Source: Pseudomonas sp. GD03858 (lineage in GTDB: Bacteria; Pseudomonadota; Gammaproteobacteria; Pseudomonadales; Pseudomonadaceae). From it: 37,074 bases of DNA. Shown here in pieces: positions 28,583-36,067 of the stretch (within the stretch, counting starts at the first letter, position 1; every line of letters begins with the position of its first letter). The translations under genes were made by a program, and so were the position numbers. Location: assembly GCF_029840925.1 (NCBI RefSeq), contig NZ_JAOCDM010000044.1, positions 1 through 37,074 of the forward strand, read 5' to 3'. The notes under the pieces were generated by a model. The model saw nothing but the letters and a program-made list of their open reading frames with translations. It was not told the DNA's origin and made no database searches.

Positions 28583-29731
28583 TCAGCCTTCTTTCAAGCC
28601 GACCTTGAGCAGCGCCCCGTCCTTGGCGTCGGTCAGCACATACACATAGCCGTCCGGCCCCACCCGCACGTCACGGATCCGTGCCTTCAAGTCGCCCAGA
28701 AGACGCTCTTCATGCACGATCTTGTCACCATCGAGCTGCAGTCGGATCAATTCCTGAGTCGCCAACGCACCGATGAACAGGTTGTGGTCCCAAGCCTTGA
28801 ACGTCGGGCTGTCGTAGAACGCCATGCCGCTGATGCCCGGCGACTTCTCCCACACATGATGCGGATCGACCATGCCATCGACATGCTTGCCCTTGGCCTC
28901 GGGGATCGGCAACAGCGAGTAGTTGATGCCGTGGGTAGCGATCGGCCAGCCGTAGTTCTTGCCAGGCTGCGGGATGTTGATCTCGTCGCCGCCGCGGGGA
29001 CCATGCTCGTGGGTCCACAGCTTGCCGGTCCAGGGGTTGAGCGCAGCGCCCTGCTGATTGCGGTGGCCGAACGACCAGATTTCCGGACGCACATTGTCAC
29101 GACCAACGAACGGGTTGTCCTTGGGAACTTCGCCATCGGGCAGGATACGCACGATCTTGCCCTGCAGCTTGTCCAGGTCCTGGGAGGTAGGACGCTGGTT
29201 GTTCTCGCCCAGGGCGATGAACAGATAGCCGTCGCGGTCGAACACCAGGCGCGAGCCGAAGTGATTGCCTTCGGACAGCTTGGGTTGCTGGCGGAAGATC
29301 ACCGTGAAATTCTCCAGCCGCGCCTGGTCCTGGGACAACTGGCCGCGGCCGACCGCCGTACCGGCCTTGCCATCCGCGCCTGCCTCGGCGAACGACAGAT
29401 AGACCGTGCGATCCTTGGCAAACTCCGGCGACAACACCACGTCGAGCAAGCCCCCCTGCCCTTCGGCCCACACCTTGGGCACACCGGACAGCGGTGGGCC
29501 GACCTTGCCTTCGGCGCTGACGATGCGCAGGTTGCCGGGGCGCTCGCTCACCAGCATGTCCTTGCCACCAGGCAGGAAGGCCAGGGCCCAGGGATTGCGC
29601 AGACCATCGGCGACCGTGCTGACGATCAGTTGCCCTTCCTCACTGGAGAACTGTTGCTCGGCGGCCGCCTGGGCCAGCAAGGGGAAAAGGCTGGCGGCGG
29701 CCAGGGTGGTCAACCAGGAGCGTGGTGTCAT
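28583..29731 (-). CDS. PQQ-type soluble aldose sugar dehydrogenase (YliI/Asd family)
   Basis: The 382-residue exported protein has a signal peptide ending near LLAQAAA (23) and a six-bladed beta-propeller of the GdhB family. Typical stretches are LRNPWALAFLPGGKDMLVSE, GGLLDVVLSPEFAKDRTVYL, HFGSRLVFDRDGYLFIALGE and TGKLWTHEHGPRGGDEINI; the histidines in HFGSRL and HEHGPRGGDE are in the positions expected for the PQQ/catalytic base. E. coli YliI (371) oxidises aldoses with PQQ in the periplasm. GAAGGA precedes the ATG at 29731. A small proline-rich exported protein is encoded 20 bases upstream in the same direction. Confidence 0.92.
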   Translation of the reverse strand: MTPRSWLTTLAAASLFPLLAQAAAEQQFSSEEGQLIVSTVADGLRNPWALAFLPGGKDMLVSERPGNLRIVSAEGKVGPPLSGVPKVWAEGQGGLLDVVLSPEFAKDRTVYLSFAEAGADGKAGTAVGRGQLSQDQARLENFTVIFRQQPKLSEGNHFGSRLVFDRDGYLFIALGENNQRPTSQDLDKLQGKIVRILPDGEVPKDNPFVGRDNVRPEIWSFGHRNQQGAALNPWTGKLWTHEHGPRGGDEINIPQPGKNYGWPIATHGINYSLLPIPEAKGKHVDGMVDPHHVWEKSPGISGMAFYDSPTFKAWDHNLFIGALATQELIRLQLDGDKIVHEERLLGDLKARIRDVRVGPDGYVYVLTDAKDGALLKVGLKEG

Positions 29732-29751
29732 GTTCGGTTCCTTCGAAGGGG

Positions 29752-30072
29752 TCACGGCACGCGCTGGGAGTCGCGCGGTGGCCGGGTGGGTTCCAGGTTT
29801 GGGCTCTGCTGCTCGCGGCGCAGGTTGTCGCCATTGCCGATACCCCGGTTGTCGAGGGTTGGCGGGCGCGGGTTGGGCTGCGTAGACGGGCCACGCACTG
29901 GCGGCGTGGCGGGTACGCTGCCCTGGCGGCTGTTGGGGTTGGCGCGCATGATCGGGCTGTTGTACGGGTTGTTGCTGTCGTTGGCAGCGAGCAACGGCGC
30001 CGGCAGCGGCGCAGCCTGGAGCGGCATGGCCAGCAACAGGCCAAGGCCCAGGATTGGCAGGGTGGGGTTCAT
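29752..30072 (-). CDS. Small exported proline/asparagine-rich protein of unknown function
   Basis: The 106-residue product has a clear signal peptide (MNPTLPILGLGLLLAMPLQA, cleavage near 20) and then a low-complexity region rich in Pro, Asn and Arg (for example NDSNNPYNSPIMRANPNSRQ and RGPSTQPNPRPPTLDNRGIG). No folded domain is recognised, so it is probably disordered in the periplasm. GGAGGTG sits 5 bases before the ATG, a strong ribosome site that supports it as a real gene. It is 20 bases upstream of the sugar dehydrogenase gene and most likely shares its transcript. Confidence 0.75.
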   Translation of the reverse strand: MNPTLPILGLGLLLAMPLQAAPLPAPLLAANDSNNPYNSPIMRANPNSRQGSVPATPPVRGPSTQPNPRPPTLDNRGIGNGDNLRREQQSPNLEPTRPPRDSQRVP

Positions 30073-30382
30073 GCTTCACCTCCGGTACGAAAAGGCGCGC
30101 TCCAGGGTTGGATAGCCTAAAGCGCGCAGGGTTCGACGCAAAAGGATGAATATGGGTCCTGATGTTTCAGTATGGCCCCTGGGCTGCGCTGTCGCGCAGG
30201 GAACAGGGTTTCAGCGTGGGAGCGGGCTGGCCCCGCGATCACCGGCGAAGCCGGTGCCAAACGCCACAGCAAGCCCGCTCCCACGCGGCTCCAGTCAAAT
30301 CAAAGAATTATGTTTTGTTCCATGAGAGCGGCCCTGCCGAGGCGTCGGACCGGCCGGAAAGGGTCGCAAATGGGCCCCTGCG
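30073..30382. other. 310-base gap between speB and the proline-rich protein gene
   Basis: The gap holds the ribosome site of the proline-rich gene (30073-30085), a REP-like doublet at 30215-30285 and an ACCGGC-GAA-GCCGGT hairpin (30241-30255) between its arms. The part next to speB (30290-30382) has no convincing terminator and no open frame I would call. Confidence 0.6.
30215..30285. repeat. REP-like doublet with inner hairpin
   Basis: CGTGGGAGCGGGCT (30215-30228) pairs with AGCCCGCTCCCACG (30272-30285). The arms are shorter than in the other doublets, and an independent 6-base hairpin (30241-30255) sits between them. Confidence 0.8.
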
Positions 30383-31348
30383 CTACCTTGCTATATCCAC
30401 CTTGTGCCGCGCCGCATACAGACACAGCATCTCCATCGCCAAGGTCGCCCCGGCCAGCGCGGTGATATCCGCGTGGTCGTAGGCCGGTGCCACCTCCACC
30501 AGGTCCATTCCCACCAGGTTGATGCCACGCAGGCCACCGAGAATCTCCAGCGCCTGCACCGTGCTCAGGCCCCCGCATACCGGCGTACCGGTCCCGGGCG
30601 CGAAGGCCGGGTCCAGGCAATCGATATCGAAAGTCAGGTACACCGGCCCGTCGCCTACTCGCTGGCGAATCGCCGTGATGATCGCCTCGGTCCCCTGTCG
30701 ATGCACCTGGCGGGCATCGAGCACGGCGAACCCTTGGCTGTCGTCATTGGTGGTACGCAGGCCGATCTGCACCGAGCGCGCCGGATCCACCAGGCCTTCC
30801 CGCGCCGCATGCCAGAACATGGTGCCATGGTCGATACGCTTGCCCTCCTCGTCCGGCCAGGTGTCGCTATGGGCGTCGAAATGAATCAGCGCCAGCGGGC
30901 CATGGCGGCGGGCATGGGCCTTGAGCAGCGGGTAGCTGATGAAGTGGTCGCCGCCGAGGGTGAGCATGGCGCAGCCAGCCTCGAGGATGCGCTCGGCATG
31001 GGCCTGGATGCTGTCCGGCACGGTTTGCGGCGTGCCACTGTCGAACGCACAGTCACCATAGTCGATCACCGCCAAGTGATCGAACGGGTCGAATGCCCAG
31101 GGCCAGTGACGGGCCCAGGCTTGCTGTACCGAGGCCGCGCGGATCGCCCGCGGCCCGAAGCGCGCACCGGGGCGGTTGCTGGTGGCGGTGTCGAACGGCA
31201 CGCCGCTGACCACCACATCGACGCCGCGCAGGTCGCGGCTGTAGCGACGCCTGGAAAAGCTGGTGATGCCGGCATAGGTGCTCTCGGCGGCAGTGCCGTA
31301 GAGGCTGTCACGGGTCATGGCCTGGTCGTTGTCCGGTGCGAGGTCCAC
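30383..31348 (-). CDS. speB: Agmatinase (ureohydrolase family)
   Basis: The 321-residue enzyme closely resembles E. coli SpeB (306), which hydrolyses agmatine to putrescine and urea with two Mn2+ ions. Metal-site motifs are LTLGGDHFISYPLL, LIHFDAHSDTW and TFDIDCLDPAFAPGTGTPVC; also VGMDLVEVAPAYDHADITAL. The start is taken as GTG at 31348, because AGGAGA lies seven bases upstream; ATG at 31318 would give 311 residues. The gene is 22 bases after the binding-protein gene, so they form an operon, with the divergent LysR gene as likely regulator. Confidence 0.93.
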   Translation of the reverse strand: MDLAPDNDQAMTRDSLYGTAAESTYAGITSFSRRRYSRDLRGVDVVVSGVPFDTATSNRPGARFGPRAIRAASVQQAWARHWPWAFDPFDHLAVIDYGDCAFDSGTPQTVPDSIQAHAERILEAGCAMLTLGGDHFISYPLLKAHARRHGPLALIHFDAHSDTWPDEEGKRIDHGTMFWHAAREGLVDPARSVQIGLRTTNDDSQGFAVLDARQVHRQGTEAIITAIRQRVGDGPVYLTFDIDCLDPAFAPGTGTPVCGGLSTVQALEILGGLRGINLVGMDLVEVAPAYDHADITALAGATLAMEMLCLYAARHKVDIAR

Positions 31349-31370
31349 GGTCGGTCTCCTGTCTCTGGTT

Positions 31371-32450
31371 TTATTGACGGCTGCGGAAGGCGGTCCACAG
31401 GCGATTGCGCTGGCGCAGGTCGGACAGCGCCATGCTGCGGTCGGCGAACAGGCGCTGGCGCACCTCGGCCGTTGGATAGATGTCCGGATCGTTGCGGATC
31501 GCCTCGTCCACCAACGGCGTGGCGGCCTGGTTGGCATTGGCGAAGAACAGCGTGTTGGTCAGCGCCGCCACCGACTCGGGGCGCAGCATGAAGGCGATGA
31601 AGGCGCGCGCGGCCTCGGGATGCGGTGCGTCCTTCGGGATCACCAGGTTGTCCTGCCAGACCAGCGTGCCCTCGCGGGGGATGCGGTAGATCAGCTCGAA
31701 TGGCTTGCCGGCGCGACGGGCCTGATCGGCGGCCATGGCCGCATCGCCGTTGTAGGTCAGCGCCAGGCACACACTGCCGTTGGCCAGGTCATTGATCTGG
31801 CGACCATAGGCCACGTAGCTGATCGATGGCTGCAACTGCTGCAACAACGCCTGCGCGGCATCCAGGTCGGCCTTGTTCTGGCTGTACGGGTCCTTGCCCA
31901 GATAGTGGAGCGTGAGGCCGATCACCTCCTGGGGCGAATCGGGCATGGCTATGCCGCAATCCTTCAACCGGCTGGCGTACTCCGGCTTGAACAGCAGGTC
32001 GAGGCTGTCCAGCGGCACATCGCCCAGGCGCTGGCGCACCGCCTCGACGTTCACCCCTAGCCCCAACGTGCCCCAGGTGTACGGCAGCGCATGGCGATTG
32101 CCCGGATCGCTCTCGGCCAGCTTGGCCAGCAGATCGGGGTCGAGATTGGCATAGCCGGGCATCGCTTGCGCGTCGAGCGGCTGCAAGGCGCCGGCCTTGA
32201 GGGCCCGGGCCAGTACCGTGGCCGACGGCACCACCACGTCATAGCCACTGCCGCCGGTCAGCAGCTTGGTCTCCAGCACCTCGGTGGTGTCGAAGGTGTC
32301 GTAACGGACCTTGTAGCCGGTCTCCTTCTCGAAACGCTCCAGGGTTTGCGGGGCGACATAGTCGGCCCAGCTATACAGGTTGACGACCTTTTCCTCGGCC
32401 TGCAGCGGCAGGGCGATCAGCAAGGCAAGCAGGCACAACGTTCGACGCAT
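31371..32450 (-). CDS. PotF/SpuD-like polyamine-type periplasmic binding protein
   Basis: The 359-residue protein has a signal peptide (MRRTLCLLALLIALPLQAEE, cleavage near 18) and the type 2 substrate-binding fold of the PotD/PotF/SpuD group. KVVNLYSWADYVAPQTLERF, GYDVVVPSATVLARAL, SYVAYGRQINDLANGSVCLA and EGTLVWQDNLVIPKDAPHPE are family landmarks; the Trp and Asp residues that clamp amine groups appear to be kept (YSWADY). GAGG lies eight bases before the ATG at 32450; a GTG 9 bases upstream is less likely. No ABC membrane or ATPase gene is adjacent, so this is an orphan binding protein. Its pairing with agmatinase suggests agmatine as ligand (inference). Confidence 0.92.
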   Translation of the reverse strand: MRRTLCLLALLIALPLQAEEKVVNLYSWADYVAPQTLERFEKETGYKVRYDTFDTTEVLETKLLTGGSGYDVVVPSATVLARALKAGALQPLDAQAMPGYANLDPDLLAKLAESDPGNRHALPYTWGTLGLGVNVEAVRQRLGDVPLDSLDLLFKPEYASRLKDCGIAMPDSPQEVIGLTLHYLGKDPYSQNKADLDAAQALLQQLQPSISYVAYGRQINDLANGSVCLALTYNGDAAMAADQARRAGKPFELIYRIPREGTLVWQDNLVIPKDAPHPEAARAFIAFMLRPESVAALTNTLFFANANQAATPLVDEAIRNDPDIYPTAEVRQRLFADRSMALSDLRQRNRLWTAFRSRQ

Positions 32451-32498
32451 GGCGGGCACCTCGGCAGGGGGGTGGATGCCGTCAGCATGCCTGTCGGG

Positions 32499-32553
32499 TT
32501 ACATTGCAAAAATGGCAACCTTGCAAAGCTGACATTCACCAGAGGCAATGTAA
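32499..32553. promoter_or_regulatory. Palindromic LysR-type operator between the binding-protein and LysR genes
   Basis: TTACATTGC (32499-32507) and GCAATGTAA (32545-32553) are perfect 9-base reverse complements 37 bases apart; the second covers the first base of the LysR ATG. Within it, TTGCAAAAATGGCAA (32504-32518) has the T-N11-A spacing of LysR sites, and a further TTGCAAAG half-site follows at 32521-32528. Overlap with the LysR start codon suggests autorepression. Confidence 0.65.
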
Positions 32554-33458
32554 TGCTTGGACAACTGCACGACCCCGACCTGCACCTGCTGCGGCTGTTC
32601 GTCACTGTAGTCGAGGCCGGCGGCTTCAGCGCCGCCCAGGGCGTGTTGGGGCTGAGCCAGCCCAGTATCAGCCAGCAGATGGCCAAACTGGAGACGCGTC
32701 TGGGCTATCGCCTGTGCAGCCGTGGCAAGGGTGGCTTTCGCCTGACCGAGAAAGGCGAACTGTTGCTCCAGGCCACCCGTGACCTGCTGCTACAGATCGA
32801 GCAGTTTCGCCAGCAGGCCAACGGTGTGTCTGGGCGCCTGCTGGGCACGGTGCGAATCGGCTTGGCCGAGAACCAGGACGCGAGCGTGACACTGCGCCTG
32901 GCCAGGACCATTGCGCGCTTTCGTCAACGCGAAGAATCGGTACGGCTGGAACTGACCTGCGCGCCTCCGGCCGAGCTCGAACGGTTGCTGCTGGAACAGC
33001 GTCTGGACTGCGCCATCAGCTACTTCTCCGGCAACCAGGCAGCGTTCGACTACGTGCCGCTGTTCGAGGAATGCCAGCGGCTTTACTGCGGCCTGGGACA
33101 TGCGTTGTTCAGCCAGCCCCGGGTAAGTCGCGAACAACTGCTGGAGGCCGACCAGGTACGCCACCCCTATCGCTTTCTCAAACAGGACGAGCCCTTCGAG
33201 AGCCGGCACAGCCTGGCGGTGGCGGAACAGATCGACAGCGCGCTGACGCTGATCCTGTCAGGCCGACATATCGGCTATCTGCCCTGCCATTGCGCTGCGC
33301 CCTGGGAAGCCCAGGGTCTCCTGCGAGCCCTGGATCCAACGCGGGACTTCATGGTGCCGTTCACCCTCGCCTGGCACCGCCGGCAGCAGCCTGGCGAAGC
33401 GCAGCAGGCGTTCGTCCAGGACCTGCGGGAGGTATTCAAGGACGCCAAGGCTGTGTAG
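32553..33458 (+). CDS. LysR-family transcriptional regulator
   Basis: The 301-residue regulator has an N-terminal winged helix-turn-helix (about 8-67; LRLFVTVVEAGGFSAAQGVL followed by GLSQPSISQQMAKLETRLGY) and a LysR effector domain (about 93-295). The start at 32553 aligns the HTH as in other LysR proteins; longer in-frame versions run through the divergent promoter. It is divergent from the binding-protein/agmatinase operon and shares a palindromic operator with it, so it probably controls that operon in response to a polyamine-related ligand (inference). Confidence 0.93.
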   Translation: MLGQLHDPDLHLLRLFVTVVEAGGFSAAQGVLGLSQPSISQQMAKLETRLGYRLCSRGKGGFRLTEKGELLLQATRDLLLQIEQFRQQANGVSGRLLGTVRIGLAENQDASVTLRLARTIARFRQREESVRLELTCAPPAELERLLLEQRLDCAISYFSGNQAAFDYVPLFEECQRLYCGLGHALFSQPRVSREQLLEADQVRHPYRFLKQDEPFESRHSLAVAEQIDSALTLILSGRHIGYLPCHCAAPWEAQGLLRALDPTRDFMVPFTLAWHRRQQPGEAQQAFVQDLREVFKDAKAV

Positions 33459-33546
33459 CACTTCCGTTCATGGCGCCTCGCACTTTCAACCCTGCCGCGC
33501 ATTTGCCACACTGCGGACTCGCCCGTGCCCCGAGACCCGAATCATC

Positions 33547-34017
33547 ATGCATGTCCGCGTCTGCCTGATCCTGCTGCTGACCCTTGGCCTGAACGCTTGC
33601 GCGCTGTTCCAGGGCCGTGACCCGCTGAACATCAGTGTGATCGGTATCGACCCGCTGCCCGGTCAGGACCTGGAACTGCGCATGGCCGTGAAGATCCGTG
33701 TGCAGAACCCCAACGAAACCCCGGTGGAGTTCAACGGCATCGCCCTCAATCTGGAGGTCAACGATCAGCCCCTGGCGGCCGGGGTAAGCGATCAACGCGG
33801 TCATATTGGCCGCTACGACGAGACAGTGCTCGTGGTGCCGGTGAGCATCACCGCCTTCGCCTTCCTGCGCCAGGCCTATGGGCTGAGTCGGGTGGAATCC
33901 CTGCAGGGGCTGCCCTATGTACTGCGAGGCAAACTGGCGGGAGGCCCATTGGGTACCGTACGCTTCACCGACAAAGGCAAGCTCGACCTGCCCGCCAGCA
34001 CGGGCGCCGGTTGGTAA
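33547..34017 (+). CDS. LEA-type 2 (LEA14-like) lipoprotein
   Basis: The 156-residue product has a lipoprotein signal with lipobox LNAC (Cys18), alanine at +2, so outer-membrane sorting is expected. The remainder is a LEA14/WHy-type beta-sandwich: ELRMAVKIRVQNPNETPVEF, GIALNLEVNDQPLAAGVSD and ETVLVVPVSITAF. The conserved NPNxxPV pattern is clear. Such proteins are linked with desiccation or stress tolerance, but bacterial function is poorly known. It is a single gene on the + strand, 28 bases before the GNAT gene, with which it may be co-transcribed. Confidence 0.88.
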   Translation: MHVRVCLILLLTLGLNACALFQGRDPLNISVIGIDPLPGQDLELRMAVKIRVQNPNETPVEFNGIALNLEVNDQPLAAGVSDQRGHIGRYDETVLVVPVSITAFAFLRQAYGLSRVESLQGLPYVLRGKLAGGPLGTVRFTDKGKLDLPASTGAGW

Positions 34018-34045
34018 ACAGGCTGCACAGGTAAAGGATTTACCG

Positions 34046-34624
34046 ATGTCCCAAACACCCGAACTGAAAACCGCACGACTCCTGCTGCGTCCCCTGCAAC
34101 TGAGCGACGCCGAAGCCATCCAGCAGCTGTTCCCGCACTGGGAAGTGGTGCGCTATCTCAATGCTCGCGTGCCGTGGCCTTACCCAGCGGATGGCGCACT
34201 GAGCTATCTGCGCGACGCCTGCTTGCCGGCGATGGCCGCCGGTCGCGAGTGGCATTGGTCGATCCGTCTGCAGGCGCGGCCGCAGCAGATGATCGGCAGC
34301 ATCAGCCTGATGGATCTGCCGGACAACCATCGCGGTTTCTGGCTCGCGCCCGCCTGGCAGGGCCAGGGCTACATCACCGAGGCCTGCGAGGTCATCGACG
34401 CGTTCTGGTTCCTGACCCTCGAGCGCGAGGTGATGCGCGTGCCCAAGGCTGTACCCAATGAAGCGTCCAGGCGTGTATCACAGCGCGGCGGCATGCACCT
34501 GCTGCGCACCGGGCAAGGCGACTTCGTCAGCGGTCGCCTGCCTCAGGAGGTTTGGGAGATCACTCGCCAGCAATGGCTGGACCGAGAAAACACACGCCTG
34601 GACCAGGATGCTCATTCACGCTGA
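34046..34624 (+). CDS. GNAT-family N-acetyltransferase (RimJ/RimL type)
   Basis: The 192-residue protein has the RimJ/RimL-like start ELKTARLLLRPLQLSDAEAI (6-25) and the acetyl-CoA loop GFWLAPAWQGQGYITEACEV (about 95-114). The last motif, VPNEASRRVSQRGGMHLLRT (about 135-154), replaces the usual glycine-phenylalanine of this family by GM. Probable role: acetylation of a protein N-terminus or small amine; the substrate is unknown. AAAGGA precedes the ATG at 34046. The stop codon lies inside a 13-base inverted repeat shared with the convergent gene. Confidence 0.87.
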   Translation: MSQTPELKTARLLLRPLQLSDAEAIQQLFPHWEVVRYLNARVPWPYPADGALSYLRDACLPAMAAGREWHWSIRLQARPQQMIGSISLMDLPDNHRGFWLAPAWQGQGYITEACEVIDAFWFLTLEREVMRVPKAVPNEASRRVSQRGGMHLLRTGQGDFVSGRLPQEVWEITRQQWLDRENTRLDQDAHSR

Positions 34625-34662
34625 GCCAGGCGGCGGTGCTGGAGGTGTTCGCCTGGCTCAGC
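34620..34662. terminator. Shared inverted repeat covering both stop codons of convergent genes
   Basis: GCTGAGCCAGGCG (34620-34632) and CGCCTGGCTCAGC (34650-34662) are perfect 13-base complements with a 17-base loop. The TGA stop of the GNAT gene (34622-34624) and the TGA of the - strand gene (34658-34660) occupy symmetrical places in the arms. No T-run follows in either direction, so a Rho-independent role is uncertain. Confidence 0.55.
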
Positions 34663-34921
34663 GGTTGGCGCTGGCGGCGGCCATCATCTTGTTCACTTCG
34701 CTGCGCACCAGCTGAGTGAACTCCGGCGGTGACATGCCATCGAGTTCGGCCCGCACCCACTCGGCCCACTTGCCCTTGCGTCGCGGCTTCTCGGCAATCA
34801 ACCGCCCCGCCTCGCCCTTGGCCTTGCCCAGGTTGTTTTGCCAGTACTCGAACAACCGAGCCTTCTCAGCCTCGATCTGCGCCCGTTCCTGGAAGCTCAT
34901 GTTGGCCAGATTGAAACTCAT
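34658..34921 (-). CDS. Small conserved-looking basic/helical protein, unknown function
   Basis: The 87-residue protein is charged and mostly helical (for example SFQERAQIEAEKARLFEYWQ and GKWAEWVRAELDGMSPPEFT). No signal peptide or membrane segment is seen. The ATG at 34921 has AGG about 10 bases upstream; an internal ATG at 34900 lacks a ribosome site. Codon use is like its neighbours, which supports a real gene. It diverges from the ElaB-like gene across 131 bases. I do not recognise a named family. Confidence 0.7.
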   Translation of the reverse strand: MSFNLANMSFQERAQIEAEKARLFEYWQNNLGKAKGEAGRLIAEKPRRKGKWAEWVRAELDGMSPPEFTQLVRSEVNKMMAAASANR

Positions 34922-34991
34922 CGGGTAGTACCTGCCACTGAAAAATGGTGGCTATCTTACACCGTAGCGACAAGCCACCGAAACGCCGCTG

Positions 34992-35019
34992 CAACTTTCC
35001 CGGCGCCGTGGCATCCACA
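34992..35019 (+). promoter_or_regulatory. Weak candidate stress (AlgU-like) promoter of the ElaB-like gene
   Basis: CAACTT (34992-34997), 16 bases, TCCACA (35014-35019) loosely resembles GAACTT-N16-TCTGA of extracytoplasmic sigma factor promoters. It is 33 bases before the ATG at 35053. The -10 match is poor, so this is only a suggestion. Confidence 0.2.
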
Positions 35020-35052
35020 GTTCAACGCCCAACCCTTCACGAGGATGTGTAC

Positions 35053-35373
35053 ATGGCCAGGAAAACCGCTGCCCAAGCCGACAACGACCAGATCAAGGAT
35101 CAGGTGTTCAGCGAGCTGCAGGCTTTGATCGAGGAATCGGAAAAACTGCTCAGCGACAGTGCGTCGCTGGTCGGTGAAGAGGCCGACAGCCTGCGCGCGC
35201 AACTGGGGCTGAAGCTGCGCCAGGCGCGTGATGCCACCAGTCGGCTAGGCCAGAAGGCGCAGCCGGTGGTCGAGGCCACCCAGGAGTATATCGGTGGCCA
35301 CCCGTGGCAGACCGTGGCGATCTCCGCTGGCTTTGGCCTGGTGGTGGGGTTGCTGCTCGGGCGCCGGCAATAG
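35053..35373 (+). CDS. ElaB/YqjD/DUF883-family membrane-anchored protein
   Basis: The 106-residue protein has a long amphipathic helix (about 15-75, heptad-like with LQALIEESEKLLSDSASLVG and AQLGLKLRQARDATSRL) and a C-terminal membrane anchor HPWQTVAISAGFGLVVGLLL followed by GRRQ. This is the layout of ElaB, YqjD and YgaM, which anchor stationary-phase ribosomes to the inner membrane in E. coli. GAGG precedes the ATG at 35053; an upstream in-frame start would extend into the control region. It is probably a stationary-phase gene (inference from family). Confidence 0.88.
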   Translation: MARKTAAQADNDQIKDQVFSELQALIEESEKLLSDSASLVGEEADSLRAQLGLKLRQARDATSRLGQKAQPVVEATQEYIGGHPWQTVAISAGFGLVVGLLLGRRQ

Positions 35374-35374
35374 A

Positions 35375-35992
35375 TCAGGCGGCCTGCGCCATCGGTATAC
35401 CGCTGTGGAAGCGCAGTTCCTGGTCCGGTGACCGGATCAGCTCGGCCTCCGCTTCTCGCACCAGCTCGACACGGCGGGCGATATCCGCCGCGTCGCCGTA
35501 CTGGTGGGCCAGCTTCAAATAGCCCTGGTAGTGGCGCGCTTCACTTTTCAGCAAGCCGTGATAGAAGGTACCGAGCTCTTCGTCCAAGTGCGGCACCAGT
35601 GCCGCAAAACGCTCGCAGCTGCGCGCCTCGATGAAGGCCCCCACCACCAGCGTGTCCACCAGTTTGACCGGCTCATGGGCACGCACCAGGCGGCGCAGGC
35701 CAGAGGCATAGCGGCCCGCCGAAACCGGGCGCAATGGCACGCCACGCCGTTTCATCAACCTCAGTACCTGCTCGTGATGCACCAACTCTTCACGCGCCAG
35801 ACGCGACATCATGTTGATCAGGTCGAGGTGAGTGTTGTATTTGGCGATCAGGCTCAACGCGGTGCTGGCGGCCTTGAACTCGCAATTCTTGTGATCGATC
35901 AGCAGGGTCTCCTGATCGGCCAGCGCCGCCTCGATCCAGGCGTCAGGGGTGCGGCAGCCCAGGAAGGCGTCGATTTCAGGAATCAGGGACAT
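35375..35992 (-). CDS. miaE: tRNA-(ms2io6A)-hydroxylase MiaE
   Basis: The 205-residue diiron enzyme hydroxylates the isopentenyl group of ms2i6A at tRNA position 37 with O2. The ferritin-like four-helix bundle has iron ligands E38 (CEFKAAS), E69-x2-H72 (REELVHHEQ), E122 (FIEARSCERF) and E151-x2-H154 (SEARHYQGY). The ATG at 35992 (MSLIPEID) is preferred to one 8 codons upstream because it starts at the family N-terminus and has GTGAG upstream. It is divergent from the universal stress gene and 1 base separates its stop from the stop of the ElaB-like gene. Confidence 0.95.
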   Translation of the reverse strand: MSLIPEIDAFLGCRTPDAWIEAALADQETLLIDHKNCEFKAASTALSLIAKYNTHLDLINMMSRLAREELVHHEQVLRLMKRRGVPLRPVSAGRYASGLRRLVRAHEPVKLVDTLVVGAFIEARSCERFAALVPHLDEELGTFYHGLLKSEARHYQGYLKLAHQYGDAADIARRVELVREAEAELIRSPDQELRFHSGIPMAQAA

Positions 35993-36030
35993 GGTACTCA
36001 CAATCACACAAGGCATCGGCGGGACCGGCG

Positions 36031-36036
36031 ATTATA
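36031..36036 (-). promoter_or_regulatory. Candidate -10 element (TATAAT) of miaE
   Basis: The - strand reads TATAAT at 36036-36031, a perfect -10 hexamer. The implied start is near 36024, 32 bases before the miaE ATG. The -35 region (near 36054-36059, CTGGTA on the - strand) is poor. The Anr box at 36069-36082 would lie at about -45 to -58 relative to this start. Confidence 0.45.
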
Positions 36037-36067
36037 CCGGCGACGGTCCAGAGTACCAGTGGCTATG

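Noticed and set aside
19235..30285. CRISPR array from the repeated CCCGCTCCCAC units
   Set aside because: The units are scattered over 11 kb as inverted pairs in separate gaps, without regular spacers or cas genes; they are REP elements.
32091..32552. Longer version of the LysR gene
   Set aside because: It runs through the divergent binding-protein gene and promoter; the HTH starts right after the ATG at 32553.
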